Under the pieces are notes generated by a model that searched no databases, had not been told where the DNA came from, and saw nothing but the letters and a program-made list of their open reading frames with translations. From Warburgia ugandensis (lineage: Eukaryota > Streptophyta > Magnoliopsida > Canellales > Canellaceae): DNA of 64,000 bases. Below are positions 36,854 to 48,566 of this stretch, one piece after another (the stretch's first letter is position 1; each line of letters begins with the position of its first letter). A program made the translations under genes and the position numbers. Location: positions 54,239,257 through 54,303,256 of the forward strand of contig CP141128.1 of NCBI GenBank assembly GCA_035236585.1, written 5' to 3'.

Positions 36854-38029
36854 TTGGCTCAACTTTGTATACAATGAAAGATATTCATTGTATACACAAA
36901 GAGTACCTCTTTGTCATTTTGTATTTCTTTTTTATTTTTTTCTACCTAGTCTAGTTAAGCCCAAAATAGATAATGTGACCTATATGCAAAATGATGCTAA
37001 TAAAAAAGGTAGACAATAAATCCTAACCTTGTGACAAACAAGATGAAAGATAGATTTTTCTTTATTTTCTTTGGAGGAATGGCATTCTGGTTACATCTAA
37101 CCTAAGTAGCTCATACTCTCTTTTGGAGCTATCCTATTACTTAACAGTTAGATCTTACCTTGATCAACCACTTCGCACCCTCTTTAGTCAATCTTAGTTG
37201 ATCTGAGTCATCAAATGTGTTAACATAAGTAGGGGCCACTAGAGGTGCAATAGGTCACTTCCTTCCAAGAGGGTCTTATGAGCTCGTCAGTTGCTATAGG
37301 TCTCTTCTAGGTTAATTTTGAATTAATTCTTGAGGCTAGGGTTGGACATAAGGTGACGATTAACCTAGGTGGGCCAAGGGATAGTCATCACATCCACCCT
37401 TGATATTGTAGGGGTGGATGGCCTTACTAATTGATTTAAGCATTCCCACACAATTTGATCAACATATATTCACCTCAAAACATGTCAATGTTCTCTAATA
37501 TGCAAGGAAAGCAATAAATATAATGCAAACCCTACAATGGAATAAGTAAGGAAGTACTCTCTATATGCTCTGCATTATCATTCCAAATTTAACTAAATTA
37601 ACAATGCAACTAATCTAGGAATTGGAAAGAAATTAGAATAACTCACTATGGGATCCTGGAAATAGTCTTCTTGTACAAGGGTGGGTCCATGAACATGCCA
37701 CTTTCTCTTCCATGTTCAGATGGCCCACCTTGACCTATATTATTACAATCCTTTAATTTAAATTTATATGAATTGTGGTGTGTAGGAATTTATAAATACA
37801 TTCTCACTACAATCCACTCAAATAAAAAATTAAAACAGGAAACTATCTTAAGATCTTCCTTTATGTCTTTATTCTCCTCCAAATTCTTGCATAAATGAAA
37901 AGAAAATTATTAAATTCTTCAAGAATAATGAAAGTAAGAAAAAATGAAAGAAACTATCCTATATGCAATCCTAAGACTACGATTAGTGGTAAAGTCTTAC
38001 AACCAAAATCTAATTATGCTGCACCATAG

Positions 38030-38047
38030 TCCCCAATAATGGTACCA
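38030..38047 (-). other. Element M primer binding site (tRNA-Asp type)
   Basis: The minus strand reads TTTTTGGTACCATTATTGGG, a worn TGGCGCCGTTGCCGGGGA. It sits just inside a segment that mirrors the LTR end of element A. Confidence 0.7.
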
Positions 38048-38054
38048 AAAACTT

Positions 38055-38252
38055 GATGTGTCTTAAATAATACCGCCAATGCACTACTCTATTGGAGTAT
38101 AGAATCGGCAAATATGAGTCGATCCCATGAAGACTCTTTGACAAATAGAATTAATTAGAATTTGAATCACCTTACTTTAACCTAGCCAAATCAATTAATA
38201 GAAATATAGTGTCTAAGTAAACTAAATTAGAAATTAACCCTAAGGCGACTAG
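38055..38252 (-). mobile_element. Element M, 5' LTR end piece
   Basis: The minus strand reads ...CATGGGATCGACTC... and ends ...AAGACACATCA before the primer site. This parallels the end of element A's LTR (TATGGGATCGACCG ... GTCATCA). The LTR is cut at about 38252, where the CACTA-type subterminal repeats start. Confidence 0.65.
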
Positions 38253-38800
38253 GAAAGTCGTCAACTTTTAAAGTTGTTTTAAAAAACTAAAGTTGTTTGA
38301 AAAAACAACTTTAATAGTCACAAACTTTTAAAGTTTTTTTTTTTTTTTAACTTTATATAAAAAACGACTTCAAGAGTCATCAACTTTAGAAGTCCTTTTA
38401 TTGTAAGCAACTTCAAAGACAACCAAATATTAATTGACTTTTGAAGTTGCTTAGAAAAAATGACTTTGGCTTTAGAAGTCATTTTTGGATAAGCAACTTC
38501 AAAAGAATTTCATTTGGATGAACTTTTGAAGTTGCTTATGTAAAAACAACTTCAAATGTTTGTGATTTTAGAAGTCATTTTCATGTAAGTGACTGCGAAA
38601 GTAAAATCATTTAAACAATTATATCATTAATTTTAAAGTCCTTTTTTATAAAATGACTTTAAAAATTCTCAACTTTTAATGTCATTTTTTCAAAAACAAC
38701 TTTAAAAGTATGAACTATTAAAGTTGTTTTGTAAAAAATGACTTTAAAAGTTTGAGCTCATAAAGTTGTTTTTGAAAAAATGACATTAAAAGTATTTTTT
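38253..38800. repeat. CACTA subterminal array of small inverted repeats
   Basis: About ten modules of the form AAAGTTGTTTT...AAAATGACTTT or AACTTTTGAAGTTGC...GCAACTTC follow one another with spacers of 10-25 bases. Each is an imperfect hairpin, and sense and antisense motifs alternate. Arrays like this at the ends of CACTA elements bind the accessory transposase. Confidence 0.78.
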
Positions 38801-38814
38801 TTTCATATTTGTTT

Positions 38815-39330
38815 GTTTGTTCCACCTCCTATATACAATGAATAACAAATACCTAATATTCAATCAATGTTTATAAACATTAAGAACCTATTTACAATGT
38901 TCATCCACTTCTTTATCCACAATACCATGTATACATTAAAATACTTCAATCTCCACAAACATGAAAAACTAATAACCACTACATTGCAATCACATCATAA
39001 TTTTTTGATACATTATCACCTGTGTATACATTGAATAACAAACATTTTATGTATCTAATACTTCAAACAATCTTTAAAAACATGAAAAACCAAACATCAT
39101 ATACACCTAATAACTTCGATCTCCATACACATTCCAAACCCCCATCCACTACAATTCATCGACATCTTTCTTGATGCACTACAACCTATGTATACATTGA
39201 ATAACAAACATTCTATACACCTGATACAAACAATCTTTATAAACATGAAAAACCGAACATCTAACATGCATCCACTTCTTTCTTACTATCTCGATTCATT
39301 GTTAAAATATAACACCTAATACATCCATAA
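38815..39330. repeat. Degenerate tandem repeat, three units of about 170 bp
   Basis: Units begin TATACAATGAATAACAAA (38831), TATACATTGAATAACAAA (39024) and TATACATTGAATAACAAA (39194). They continue with CTTTA(T/A)AAACATGAAAAACC and CATCCACT(T/A)C. They lie between the protease region and the subterminal array. Confidence 0.7.
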
Positions 39331-39889
39331 TGACTACAAAACATCCATACTCATCATTATCGATCCATATCCATCTTGAAAATAATTTATATAAGAAATT
39401 GCAACATATGCATTGTCTATGACATCCACATTCACTTCATTTGTAAATCCACACACATTCTAAGTAACCCTCTCATTCTTCATCTCGTAAAAGTTATATA
39501 ATTCAACTGCTACATATTCACTTCATGTTCAAACTCCAAATTCACTTCATCCGTACTCCTTTATTCCCACACTCCAAATTTCCACTCACAAACAAGTGAA
39601 TGAAAAAATACTTTATTATTTATTTCAAGTCCAAGTAGTTACTCCAAGTAATCTAATTGAAACTCATTACATACTTAGCCCATTCATTTTGTATTTCATT
39701 GAGATTTACTCTAGAGTACCTCTTCTTGTTTGCCATCTCAAAAAGCACAACATCCTAAAATAAAACATATTGAATTAAGCTAAAACATTTTAGCTAGATC
39801 CATAAAAAATATAAAAATATATAAGATTATGAAAAAAAAGAATTGTTCTACCTTTTTTAAATGGGAGATAGGAGTACAATAAAATATTA

Positions 39890-40870
39890 GGGTGCTCATG
39901 TACCTCAAGACATAATATCCACACTCCTAATCAGACTGTTGGTTAGGGCACTGTGCGATAAGGACAATAGAAAAGAACTCATAAATATCATTTTTAATAT
40001 TGTAAGTTTAATTAGTGATAACTTAGAGCAATTAACTATTTCATTTACCTTAACATTCTTCCTTGTGAGTTTTGGTGGTTGTAATGTCTCCATCATTGTA
40101 GCCCATTCCCACCAAGTCCCACAAATTTAAATTTTAAATGCATTATAGATGAATAACAAATTACTTATCTACACATAATGCATGAAAAAAATAAATGCTT
40201 ATTTATAATATCCGTGAGGGCAGGGCAGATGTGTGCTCCACAAGAATAAAAAAGGAAAGCATGACCACCATGCACACTCAAAATGCATAGCATCCAATGA
40301 GACCTACATAGACAGTCATATGGATTGTAATGGAAGTTGACAATCCCTAAGTAAAGAATAAATTGGCAAGAAAATAAGAAAATTAAAAACTAACCTGCTA
40401 TTATAGGGAATCATTAAGCCTTGTCCTTGAGAGTAGTGAAAGATGCCTAGCAAAATATCCTTAATATGCCTCTCAATCGACCATTGTTCCATCACTCCAG
40501 AAATGATACCAGGGTCAAGGATTTGGTAAAGTGTACCCTCGCCCTCAAAAATGCTATAGCATTATTCAAGAAGCTACATAAAAGAAATAATTATTACATA
40601 TACCATTAAAATATAATATGTAATTAAATACTAAATGATTTACAAACAAGTATGTGCATATACCCCATGTGGGAGACAATGGTAGGGTTCTCATGCCAAT
40701 CCCATAGGCAAATTCATAATAGGTCCTTAGCCATAAGTGGCACTTCAACAATGTCCCACTTGAATTGTATAGGATTGATTGCCATATTGTTGTTGATGAG
40801 ACTATAGATTAACCTAAAGGATCGAGGCATGTTAGCTGGGACTTCCACACACTCTAGGGTCGACTACTAT
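39890..40870 (-). pseudogene. Ulp1-like C48 protease region of the CACTA element
   Basis: Plant CACTA and MULE elements often carry a Ulp1 (SUMO protease, C48) domain. On the minus strand the segment LECVEVPANMPRSFRLIYSL is near 40860-40800. The catalytic histidine motif SHWMLCIL is near 40300-40280. The oxyanion glutamine and catalytic cysteine block CPNQQSD*ECGYYVLRYM is near 39955-39905, closely matching family patterns such as CPQQ..x..DCGYYVMRYM. A stop sits inside that last block and the pieces lie in different frames with likely intron-like gaps, so the gene is dead. No separate host SENP/ULP gene is implied, because the neighbouring Transposase_24 region ties it to the transposon. Confidence 0.72.
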
Positions 40871-41056
40871 AAAAAATGTAAAAAATTTTGGCTAAATAAT
40901 ATAATATTAATCTATGAAGAGGGCCAAATTTATGATGAAAGAAAGACCAAAGATATATACAAGTACCTATTTGTGGCCATCTCGGTGCTTCATTTTGTTT
41001 TTGATTAACTGTATAGAGTTATTAAACAATTAAGTGAGGTCTTTAACTAAAAAATA

Positions 41057-42800
41057 TTAGTGAGGAAGGTAGTGTGATAAGATACATACTGTGGACCCTA
41101 TGGGAATGACTAGCAGCTCCTGCCAAGTGATGTGATATGCAACTGTCTCCCCAACGGTTATAATATTTTTCATTTCTAATGGGAATGGTAGGTAGGCATT
41201 AGCATTGAAATGCATGGTAATGGATACTCGCTTAGTATGCGGTGGCATACTAATTTTGTGCAAAATGTTTGATTCATGCTCAAAGCATGAATCAAGTGCC
41301 ATGATATTTTAAGGCGAATCTAAGGCCAATAGGTATTGATCCACCTGCAAATCAAAATGTAATAGAGAGGTTGAGATATAGAATTATTACAAACGGACAA
41401 TGACAATTGATAGTTTTGTCAACGTATAGACCTCCTGGGCAAGAATTTCCCTTTTGAGGGGAGGCAAATGTCCTTCATTATCTTCTTTAGATGGGGAATT
41501 GCAGCTCGCATGTGATGGAGGTACAATAGGGTGTGATTTCTAAGCAGGGGGTCAAGGAACAATCATCATACCTCCCTCACGCATCTATCCAAATAAATCA
41601 CCCTATATTTTCTCAACGAGCTCATTGTAGGCCTGCTCATCATCTTGAGCTCTAGGTATATGTCCTCTACCAAAGAATTTAAAAGGAACAACACCTCGAC
41701 CCATGCCTCTAACTTGACTAGGGTGGTCCTGCTTATTGCCCATAGCCCTATACAGGATGTCATCCTTGGCAACAATGTTTCTTAAAGTTCTTGTAGTAGC
41801 ACTTTCTTAGTTAAGAATGTCTTGCAAAATTTAATTAGAAAGACATGATCACATTTCATCTAATTAATTGTAAAAAATTTATAGACAAGTGGAACCACTT
41901 ACTATGCGGGAAGAAATTTGTATAGTAGTTTCATTTATAAACTTATTGCCAGTATGGCCCACTGAATGTGCCATCTTCCAAAGAATGGAGCGATCAATAG
42001 GTTCTATGGTCCTAGTTTTTTTTGTTGTCAAGCAAAGGCACTGTAGTTGGAGAACATGTATATAACAATAACAGCATTAAATTGAAATAGATAAATTGTC
42101 ACAGATAGGTGGTGCAGCATATTTGTTTCATGCACCTTTCTCCCCCTTGCACTCTTCACCTTCACATTTTTACATGCATGATCAAGTGCACTAATTGAAC
42201 ATTACATGTAATTAAAAGAATGAAGCATTGTTCCTACACATACCTCAAACTCGGCGGAGGTGCAGTTCTGTACAAATGCATTCCACGCCTCCTTGTCAAT
42301 GACGTCAGAGTAAATGGAAGGCACGGTATACTGCCTTGAGAGATCATTGACATTTGGAGCTATGTAATTGCAAACAAGGTCTTCCATTTTCTCCATTGCT
42401 CACTTGCCCCTTGTAAAGCATGCATCTTCTTATCATCTGGCACGTTAAAGGCAGATTGCAAATTGAATACATTTAATTACTATATTTGAAAAATAAGGAA
42501 AGTTATAATGTAAATAATACATGTATTTAATGTTTACATACCATCACCATTTCCCATATTGAATCTTTTGTCAAGGATGGCACATGTCTCCAATCTTCAA
42601 ATGAGATAGGAACCATGTTTCTTACTGTAGAGTAGAGGATACTACTATAAGCAGGGGCACTCTTACCAATCTCTTGCCCTCCACTATGGTATTGGATAGC
42701 TTTTTAATTCCCTTCGACTTTCTATTGATTACCTTTTCAATTGTTGTTTTCCCTCTACTCATTCTTTTTGGAGTAGTGATCATGTTGGCCTCTTGTTCAT
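41057..42800 (-). pseudogene. Transposase_24 (Ptta/En/Spm) region of the CACTA element
   Basis: On the minus strand the family blocks appear in order. A basic N-terminal stretch (KRMSRGKTTIEKV, near 42770) is followed by VRNMVPISFEDWRHVPSL (near 42620-42565), FNVPDDKKMHALQGASEQWR (near 42475-42415) and DKEAWNAFVQNCTSAEFE (near 42300-42240). Then come DDILYRAMGNKQDHPSQVRG and MGRGVVPFKFF (near 41780-41660), and LPFPLEMKNIITVGETV (near 41190-41140). At least three in-frame stops lie between about 41630 and 41520 and the blocks change frame, so this is a pseudogene. The family acts with the catalytic transposase at element ends; here it is a relic. Confidence 0.78.
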
Positions 42801-42850
42801 GCCCTTAAATGTGGATGTAATCTTTAGTTTGATGTTCCTCTCATTCCATT

Positions 42851-43559
42851 AATCTACAAAGAAACACCCAATGATATTAGAACAATGAAATAAAAAAAGG
42901 CTATGTAATGCATTTAAAAAAACCAAACCAATGTCCTTGATAAACATAATTTAAGTAAAAAAATAATTAAAGGAGCCTTCGTCTGCATCCAGTCACATAA
43001 ACATACAATATTTAACATATGTGATAAACTAACCTTAAGGAAAACATATAAAGGATGCATGAAAAGTATTTGCTTGCTTAGTATAGATATTTGTAAAAGG
43101 GGCTACAAATCCCATAAACCTTTCAATAGTCTTTAACTTATGCAAGATGTTAATCTAGATATGTACACGTGCACAATTCATGTACCAAATTCCATCAAAT
43201 AAAGTTATGATTCACGTAAGTTTATCTTGGTTATTTGCATAATTGAAGTCCATTAAAATTTTGGTTTTATGATCATGTTTCATATCTTGGATCAGATCTA
43301 CCATACTATTTCATGGCTTGTTTAATTTAAGTTTCATGAGTATCTTACTTTTGGAATTTTACCTTTCATGACTCATACATAATTTCAAGCAGCCCATACA
43401 CTTTATTTACATGATTTCTTAAGAACCAATTTAGCTTTTTAGATAGTTTCTAGTTACTATTTTGGTTAGATCCCATGTAAGCAAGCTTTTATTCCACACA
43501 TTTCAGCCATTTTCTTACTATTCTGTAAAGATCATTCACTTGAATTTCATTTTTCTTCT
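42851..43559. other. AT-rich stretch, nothing recognised
   Basis: No family motif, clear terminus or subterminal repeat was found. The right end of the CACTA element should lie here or beyond, but I cannot place it. Confidence 0.4.
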
Positions 43560-43631
43560 TTTCTTCAACAAGTTTTTTAAGTGAACTCTTTTCTATCAAT
43601 TTTTATTTTCTAATACTCATTTTTATGAGAT

Positions 43632-43688
<57 letters not shown>

Positions 43689-44180
43689 ATAATGCTTTCT
43701 TAAAGTTTTTTCTTATAATCTTTGTTGGTATCTTTCTTAAAGTTTTTCTTTTCATTGTTGTTTCTTCCCTTAATGAACTTCTTAAACTTCCTAGTAAGAA
43801 GTGCAATATCTTCAACACTTTTACTCTCATCCTATATAGAGGATCTAAGCGATATTCCTTTCTTCTTCTTTGGCTCCTCTTCTTTTTTGAACTTATGAGA
43901 AATCTTATAGGTCATGAGTGACCTTATAAGTTCATCAAGTTTCAAATTTTCTAAATCTTTAGCTTCTTGGATTGTTGACCCTTTGGCATCTCAAAATTTA
44001 AGAAAGGACCTATGAATCTTATTCGCCAACTCAGCTAGTAAAAAACTTACCAAAAAATTTCAAACCACTAATAACATTGGTAAATGTAGTAAAGATTTCA
44101 AAAGCAGAATCATTACCTTTCATCATAAAAAATTTCATAGTTATGGTTTGCCTATAGGTTGTCCCAAAAATTTTTTGGCT
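43560..44180 (-). mobile_element. Copia-type gag (UBN2-like) scrap
   Basis: On the minus strand the text MKGNDSAFEIFTTFTNVISG (near 44130-44070), QEAKDLENLKLDELIRSLMT (near 43980-43920) and a lysine-rich tail match the UBN2/gag-polypeptide pattern of copia-related retroelements. Only part of gag is recognisable and no other copia domain is nearby. Broken and old. Confidence 0.72.
43635..43685. repeat. CT microsatellite
   Basis: About 25 uninterrupted CT units. They create a run of Arg-Glu or Ser-Leu in translation that is not a real protein. Confidence 0.95.
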
Positions 44181-44539
44181 GATGTATAGGTTGACATTGG
44201 ATTGAACTCATTCAAATCTAAAGCACAAACTCATGATTTTGACATTGCGAATAATTTTAAAGCTACACCACCTATGCTAAGAGAGATTGGTCTTGATTTA
44301 ACTAGGAAAGCAAATAACATGAAAAGGGAAACATGCATTGGAGTTACTAGATGTTATTACTAGAAATGTTAACAAAGGAAAAGAGGAAGCAATCAAGCAC
44401 ACCTGTAAGGTCATGCTTATCAACATTGATTCGAGTGAATGAATACCTCCAAACTAGGATTTGCACACAAATCACTTAATTCATAGCAGAAAACCATGAA
44501 AATTGTTCATTAAAAATCAATCAATCATCACCAATAAAT
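44181..44539. other. Unassigned spacer
   Basis: Mixed-composition sequence between the copia scrap and a C-rich tract. Near 44200-44340 a plus-strand frame is partly open but matches no family I recognise. Confidence 0.35.
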
Positions 44540-44700
44540 GGAGGTACAACGCCCCCCCTGCCCCCCCACCTTCATTGCACCTCTCCTCGAACCCCTTCCC
44601 CTCCCTTCATCCCACACTTCCCCCCTCTCTGGTACCCCACGCAAATCCCCTCCACCTTTGACTCCCCCTCTCCGGTCCCCACTCAAACCCTATTTACTTT
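44540..44700. repeat. C-rich low-complexity tract
   Basis: About 160 bases dominated by C and T with runs of seven or more C (CCCCCCCTGCCCCCCCACC). It stands out sharply from the AT-rich surroundings. Confidence 0.85.
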
Positions 44701-45024
44701 TTTAAAGATTGAGTATATGGGTGTGGAGACAGTCTCCAAGTGTGTTGATGATAATTAGTGGAATTATCAGGTCTTATAGCATCGCATGCATTAAATGTGA
44801 ATGTTTGAAAAACAAAGAAAATTCTGCCAAATTTTTGGTAGAAATGGAATGTCCATTTCACTGTGAAATCTAAGTTTTTGTGCAAGTTATGACACCTAGG
44901 GTTTTTCAAAAAGTGTTTTCTTAAAGAAAATATGATGTTTTTTGTTTCAAAAAAATTTAATAACAAGGGATCCTAACTTATTTAAAAATGATTTTAAAAG
45001 TATTCAAAAAGCCAGGTTGTCACA
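44701..45024 (+). mobile_element. 3' end of a type 2-like LTR
   Basis: Ends AAAAAGCCAGGTTGTCACA and carries upstream text (GACACCTAGGGTTTTTCAAA, AAAGAAAATATGATG) that parallels the last 150 bases of type 2 LTR F near 22850-22993. The left boundary is unknown and no primer site follows. Confidence 0.55.
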
Positions 45025-46181
45025 CACACTTGGAAAAGTTTCTAATTTCATCTCCTATTGACGAACCATGAAAAATATAAGCTAAATAATCTTGATCAAA
45101 CCTCACATAATTGACATCCAAAACATGGTAAGGCATCTCCATTCTGTAGAGGGCCTAAAATGAGACCACTTCCCCTCATAATGTAGTTTCCAACTCTCAC
45201 TTGATAATTTTAGGGTTATACACTTTTCCAACTCACACTTTATAATTCTAGGGTTATACAATTTTCACCTTTTCCAATCTATCCTAAGTGGCACATTTGG
45301 CCTATAATCCACATATTTCATTCATTTCATCATTCAAACAACTTAATATTGAATAGTCTCAATTATAATGGAGATATTATTGAAATTTAAAATTCAAAAT
45401 ATTACATTATCGAACATTGAAGCCATCACAATATCGTTAGCAAGACAATATGCTAAACAGCAAGGACTTTACTCCTTAATTTGAGAATCAAACTATAGGT
45501 GAATTTCTTTGCTACTTTTGTTATCAGAGGTGCGTAGTTAAGGGTGATCTCATGAATTGGTTGAACTTATTCTCATGTTTTATGATTGTCACAACACCCT
45601 AATCTAGGCTCAAGAACTCCTCCTTCAATATTTGGATATCAGAAGGGAAACTACCTTTACTCCTTCGAATTGAGTTCGCTCCATGTCTACCACCACAAAG
45701 CTGCCTTGTCATAAGAAAGTAGCCATGACTACTTTCATGTCATCTGGAACATCCACAGCTGTAAGGAAATTTTCTACTTTGAACATCCGAGTCTCTGCAG
45801 TATCAGGTTCATCCTCGCCCATGATGATGCCATCTTCTAAAACCTATCCAACAAGTTCTCTACTCTACCAGGGTTTCTTCCCTAGCTCCTACTCCCACCA
45901 TTTGGGGCTGGCTACTAATGATGATTTTGTAGGTATTGCCTTAGTTGCTACACATATTGATGCACACTTAACCCATTGCTTAGTTAAGGAACTAGATCAA
46001 GACTAGGCAGATCCAAGGTTCACTACTTTACGTCTCTTAAGTGCCATATGTTTCCAAAACAACCTATAATGAGTTCTCTTTTCTACTTAACCAAATCTAA
46101 AGCTTTTCCTCATAAGACTAAAGCATGAATTTTTCTAATTATTAACTATTTATGACCTTTCATGTGATGACTTAAGCCTGG
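45025..46181 (-). mobile_element. Internal remains of element L
   Basis: This lies left of a minus-strand primer site, so it should be the leader or gag side of element L. I recognise no gag or pol motif. The plus-strand frame at 45683-46006 is serine/threonine-rich and has no family resemblance, so it is not called. Confidence 0.4.
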
Positions 46182-46193
46182 GCTTTGATACCA
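46182..46193 (-). other. Element L primer binding site (initiator tRNA-Met)
   Basis: The minus strand reads TGGTATCAAAGCCCAGG, one base off the TGGTATCAGAGC consensus. It lies two bases from the LTR end at 46196. Confidence 0.78.
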
Positions 46194-46195
46194 AT

Positions 46196-46442
46196 TGTGA
46201 CATCCTATGTTTTTACAACACAAATATCACTTCAAATAACCTTATTCTTTTAAATTATCTTTTTAAACTTGAATCTTTCATATAAAGTTTTTTTCAAAAA
46301 CACCCAAGGGTCAAACCCAAGTATGAAAATCATGTGTCACATCTGAGTCTCTTACACAACATTTAATTTAAAAACATTCCAAACATTATCAATCCATTGC
46401 ACAAATAATAGTGTAAGGATTTACCATGATTTAAAGACTAAC
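46196..46442 (-). mobile_element. Element L, 5' LTR end piece
   Basis: The plus strand starts TGTGACATCCTATG beside the primer site. It is cut at 46442 by the insertion of the chromovirus at 46443. Confidence 0.65.
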
Positions 46443-48566
46443 TGTCACGACCTGGGTTTTTATATGATGCAATGTTGTTAAAAAGGCGAGATCTCTTGTT
46501 TTATAAATATGAAATGCAAGAAAATCTTTTTCATTTGGAAAACAACCTTTCATAAAAACCCCGAGTGTGAAAACACATTCTCAATCTATTTAGTCATGGC
46601 AAAGTTTTAAATCAATATTATTCCCAAGAAAGTGTTAGTCACAGCCCCAGCTATTAGAGAGTAACTACAATCAAGTAACATTGAAAGATAAGATAGGGGT
46701 CTACTTACTTGTGCTTGGCCTGTGTTTCCTAGTACAAATGTCCCTTGCCCTTAGGTATTTACTTTGTATCTGAAAAATGTTGAGGATTGGGTAAGTATAT
46801 AATATACTCAGTAGGGCCTATCACTACTAGTTTTATAAATGCATGAGATGTTTTAAAATCATGTGCTCATTCATTCAAAACATGCGTATGTTTGAATACT
46901 CGAGTTCAATATTAGTATAAGAATCCATAATCAATTTCAAAATATGCGTATGTTTGAACACTCGAGTTCGATACCAGTATAAGAATCCATAATCAACTGA
47001 AATTCTCATAACTTAAAAGATCACATAATTCCAAAAGTGAAAGTATCATGTATATGATGACATCATGATATGCAATAGATGCCTCATGGAGTCCAACTCA
47101 TGGACCCCTAGTATGGTATGGTCGACCAACCTCATATCATGCTACATCAAATGCACATCAAACCATAGGGTCCACTATGCCCACGACCTCCTCGCCGTGT
47201 GGTCCCCGGGTACCTGAGGACACTTGGTCATAGCCTCCACGGGGCCTATGACACGCCGACCCAGTGCTGTGACACCAGTGGTAGCCCCCTGTACCACATG
47301 CAGTCGACGTAGGGACTTGCCTCTTTTTGGGCGTGGTACCCATCCACCTATTAGTGGTAGAGGCTGGGTGGCTAACCCAGACCCCTCGGCATAGCACCCA
47401 CGGGCTTACTTGCCCAAATCACATAAGATAAGTCAAAACCTTTTGTTAAAACTTGTCCTCTTTTGGGTCCCTCACAACTGCCTGGCCCTCGGCACTCCAG
47501 CGTCTTTTGGCAACCCTCAAGGACATGCAATCTTTGCAAGTACGTAAATCATGCAATGCATGCACTTGTTTGCAACACATGTATGTGCATAATGTATATG
47601 CAGTCATTCCAAAACATGGCTATGTACAAAGCATTTAACATACATGTTGAATTTATTCATACAAATCACATGCAAATCAAGTCATATATCTAAAACATAT
47701 GTTCTCAAATAACAATAGTTCTTTTAAAAGAATCTAATAGTGATAGAGCACCTACCTGACTAGGTCGCGTTAACCCTCTTGTCCTCGTACACTCCTGAAC
47801 GTGGTTTGGGGACTTAAGGTTAGTTTAACCTATCTTTGATGAGTTTAGAGTAGTTGGGTCTTATTACTTAGGCATTAGGGGTCCCTCCCTATGCCTATGG
47901 GTGTCCTAAGGTCCTAATTGGGCCTTGGTATTCTTAGTTTTCCAAAGTTCTAGTGGTCACGCGCCACCATCCTATTCTAAGGGTCATGGCCTACTTTGAT
48001 TGGGCTTTGACTAGGGATTTTATGGTTTGTATCCGCGTCGTCGATACGGACACAACGCCTTTTGCGGTATCTCAATCGGAGCTCTAGATCTCAAGTTATA
48101 AGCGGTTTAATATTGTATGTACATAGAGTCTTAAAGACAAAAAAAGAGGAATGCTAGGGCGCTACGCGTCTGCGACGTGCGCCCAGCATCCTTAAGAACA
48201 AAAAAAAACAACGCACGCTAGCGCGCTGCGCGCCTCAGCGGGAGCGTCTGTAGACGCGCGCGACAACAGCGCTCGTCGTATCAAAATGGGCACCTGTGTT
48301 TTTCAGGTTAAGTCGTTTTGTGAAATTTACAATTTTGCCCCTGAACTTCAAAGGGCCATATCTTGCTCATTTTAACTCCGTTTTGGGTGATTTTAGTCTC
48401 GTTGGATTCCTTTTTCCAATACGCATCTAATGGAGCCACTTTTGGTACCAAATTCTTGGGTTTAGTTATGGTGACTAGTGAAATGACCAAAATGCCCTTT
48501 TCTTTAAAACTGAACTTTTCATTGCTAAACTTGGAATTTCAATAGTACAAAATTGGAGTCATTACA
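46443..48566 (-). mobile_element. Chromovirus I, 3' LTR (type 1)
   Basis: On the plus strand it starts TGTCACGACCTGGG and ends GGAGTCATTACA. It matches fragment C's LTR (14353-16936) in reverse over most of its length, including the palindrome (46794-46809), the conserved module (47155-47530) and the segment TCCTCGTACACTCCTGAACG. Confidence 0.88.

Larger units (their letters stand above)
34547..38054 (-). mobile_element. Athila/Tat-like element M, internal remains
   Basis: Read on the minus strand from a tRNA-Asp-like primer site at 38030-38047, the remains include gag-like pieces at about 35400-36900 (for example SNALGRLANRMDTELN and PNPNNYSHDETNHRGWS). Near 34960-35010 is a post-integrase segment (GTATGTAGTCCTAGACATTG, then 'aatgtttaatttaag' and 'ggggtt'). 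No RT or integrase is recognised. It is highly eroded, with many breaks, and old. The minus-strand frame at 35482-35715 is acidic and not identified. Confidence 0.65.
38253..42850 (-). mobile_element. CACTA (En/Spm) DNA transposon remnant
   Basis: On the minus strand a Transposase_24-like region (about 42760-41300) precedes a Ulp1 (C48) protease region (about 40870-39890). Beyond that come a repeat-bearing tail and an array of short inverted subterminal repeats ending near GGCGACTAGGAAAGTCGTC. That last text resembles the CACTAC(T)AGAAA terminus of plant CACTA elements. No main TnpD-type (tnp2) catalytic transposase is seen and the right terminus was not found. The copy is therefore defective. 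The coding regions have internal stops, listed in their own entries. Confidence 0.7.

Noticed and set aside
38831-39330. Regular repeats considered as a CRISPR-like array
   Set aside because: Units are about 170 bp, degenerate and few, in a plant genome; there are no short conserved repeats with unique spacers.
42765-42785. GGAGTAGTG considered as the right CACTA terminus
   Set aside because: It lies within the N-terminal coding text of the Transposase_24 region and no subterminal repeats adjoin it.
43603-43921. Open frames across the CT microsatellite on both strands
   Set aside because: The Arg-Glu or Ser-Leu runs come from the microsatellite; only the flanking UBN2-like gag text is meaningful.
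45683-46006. 107-residue plus-strand frame, Ser/Thr-rich
   Set aside because: It is antisense to the minus-strand element L, has no family motif and a biased composition.
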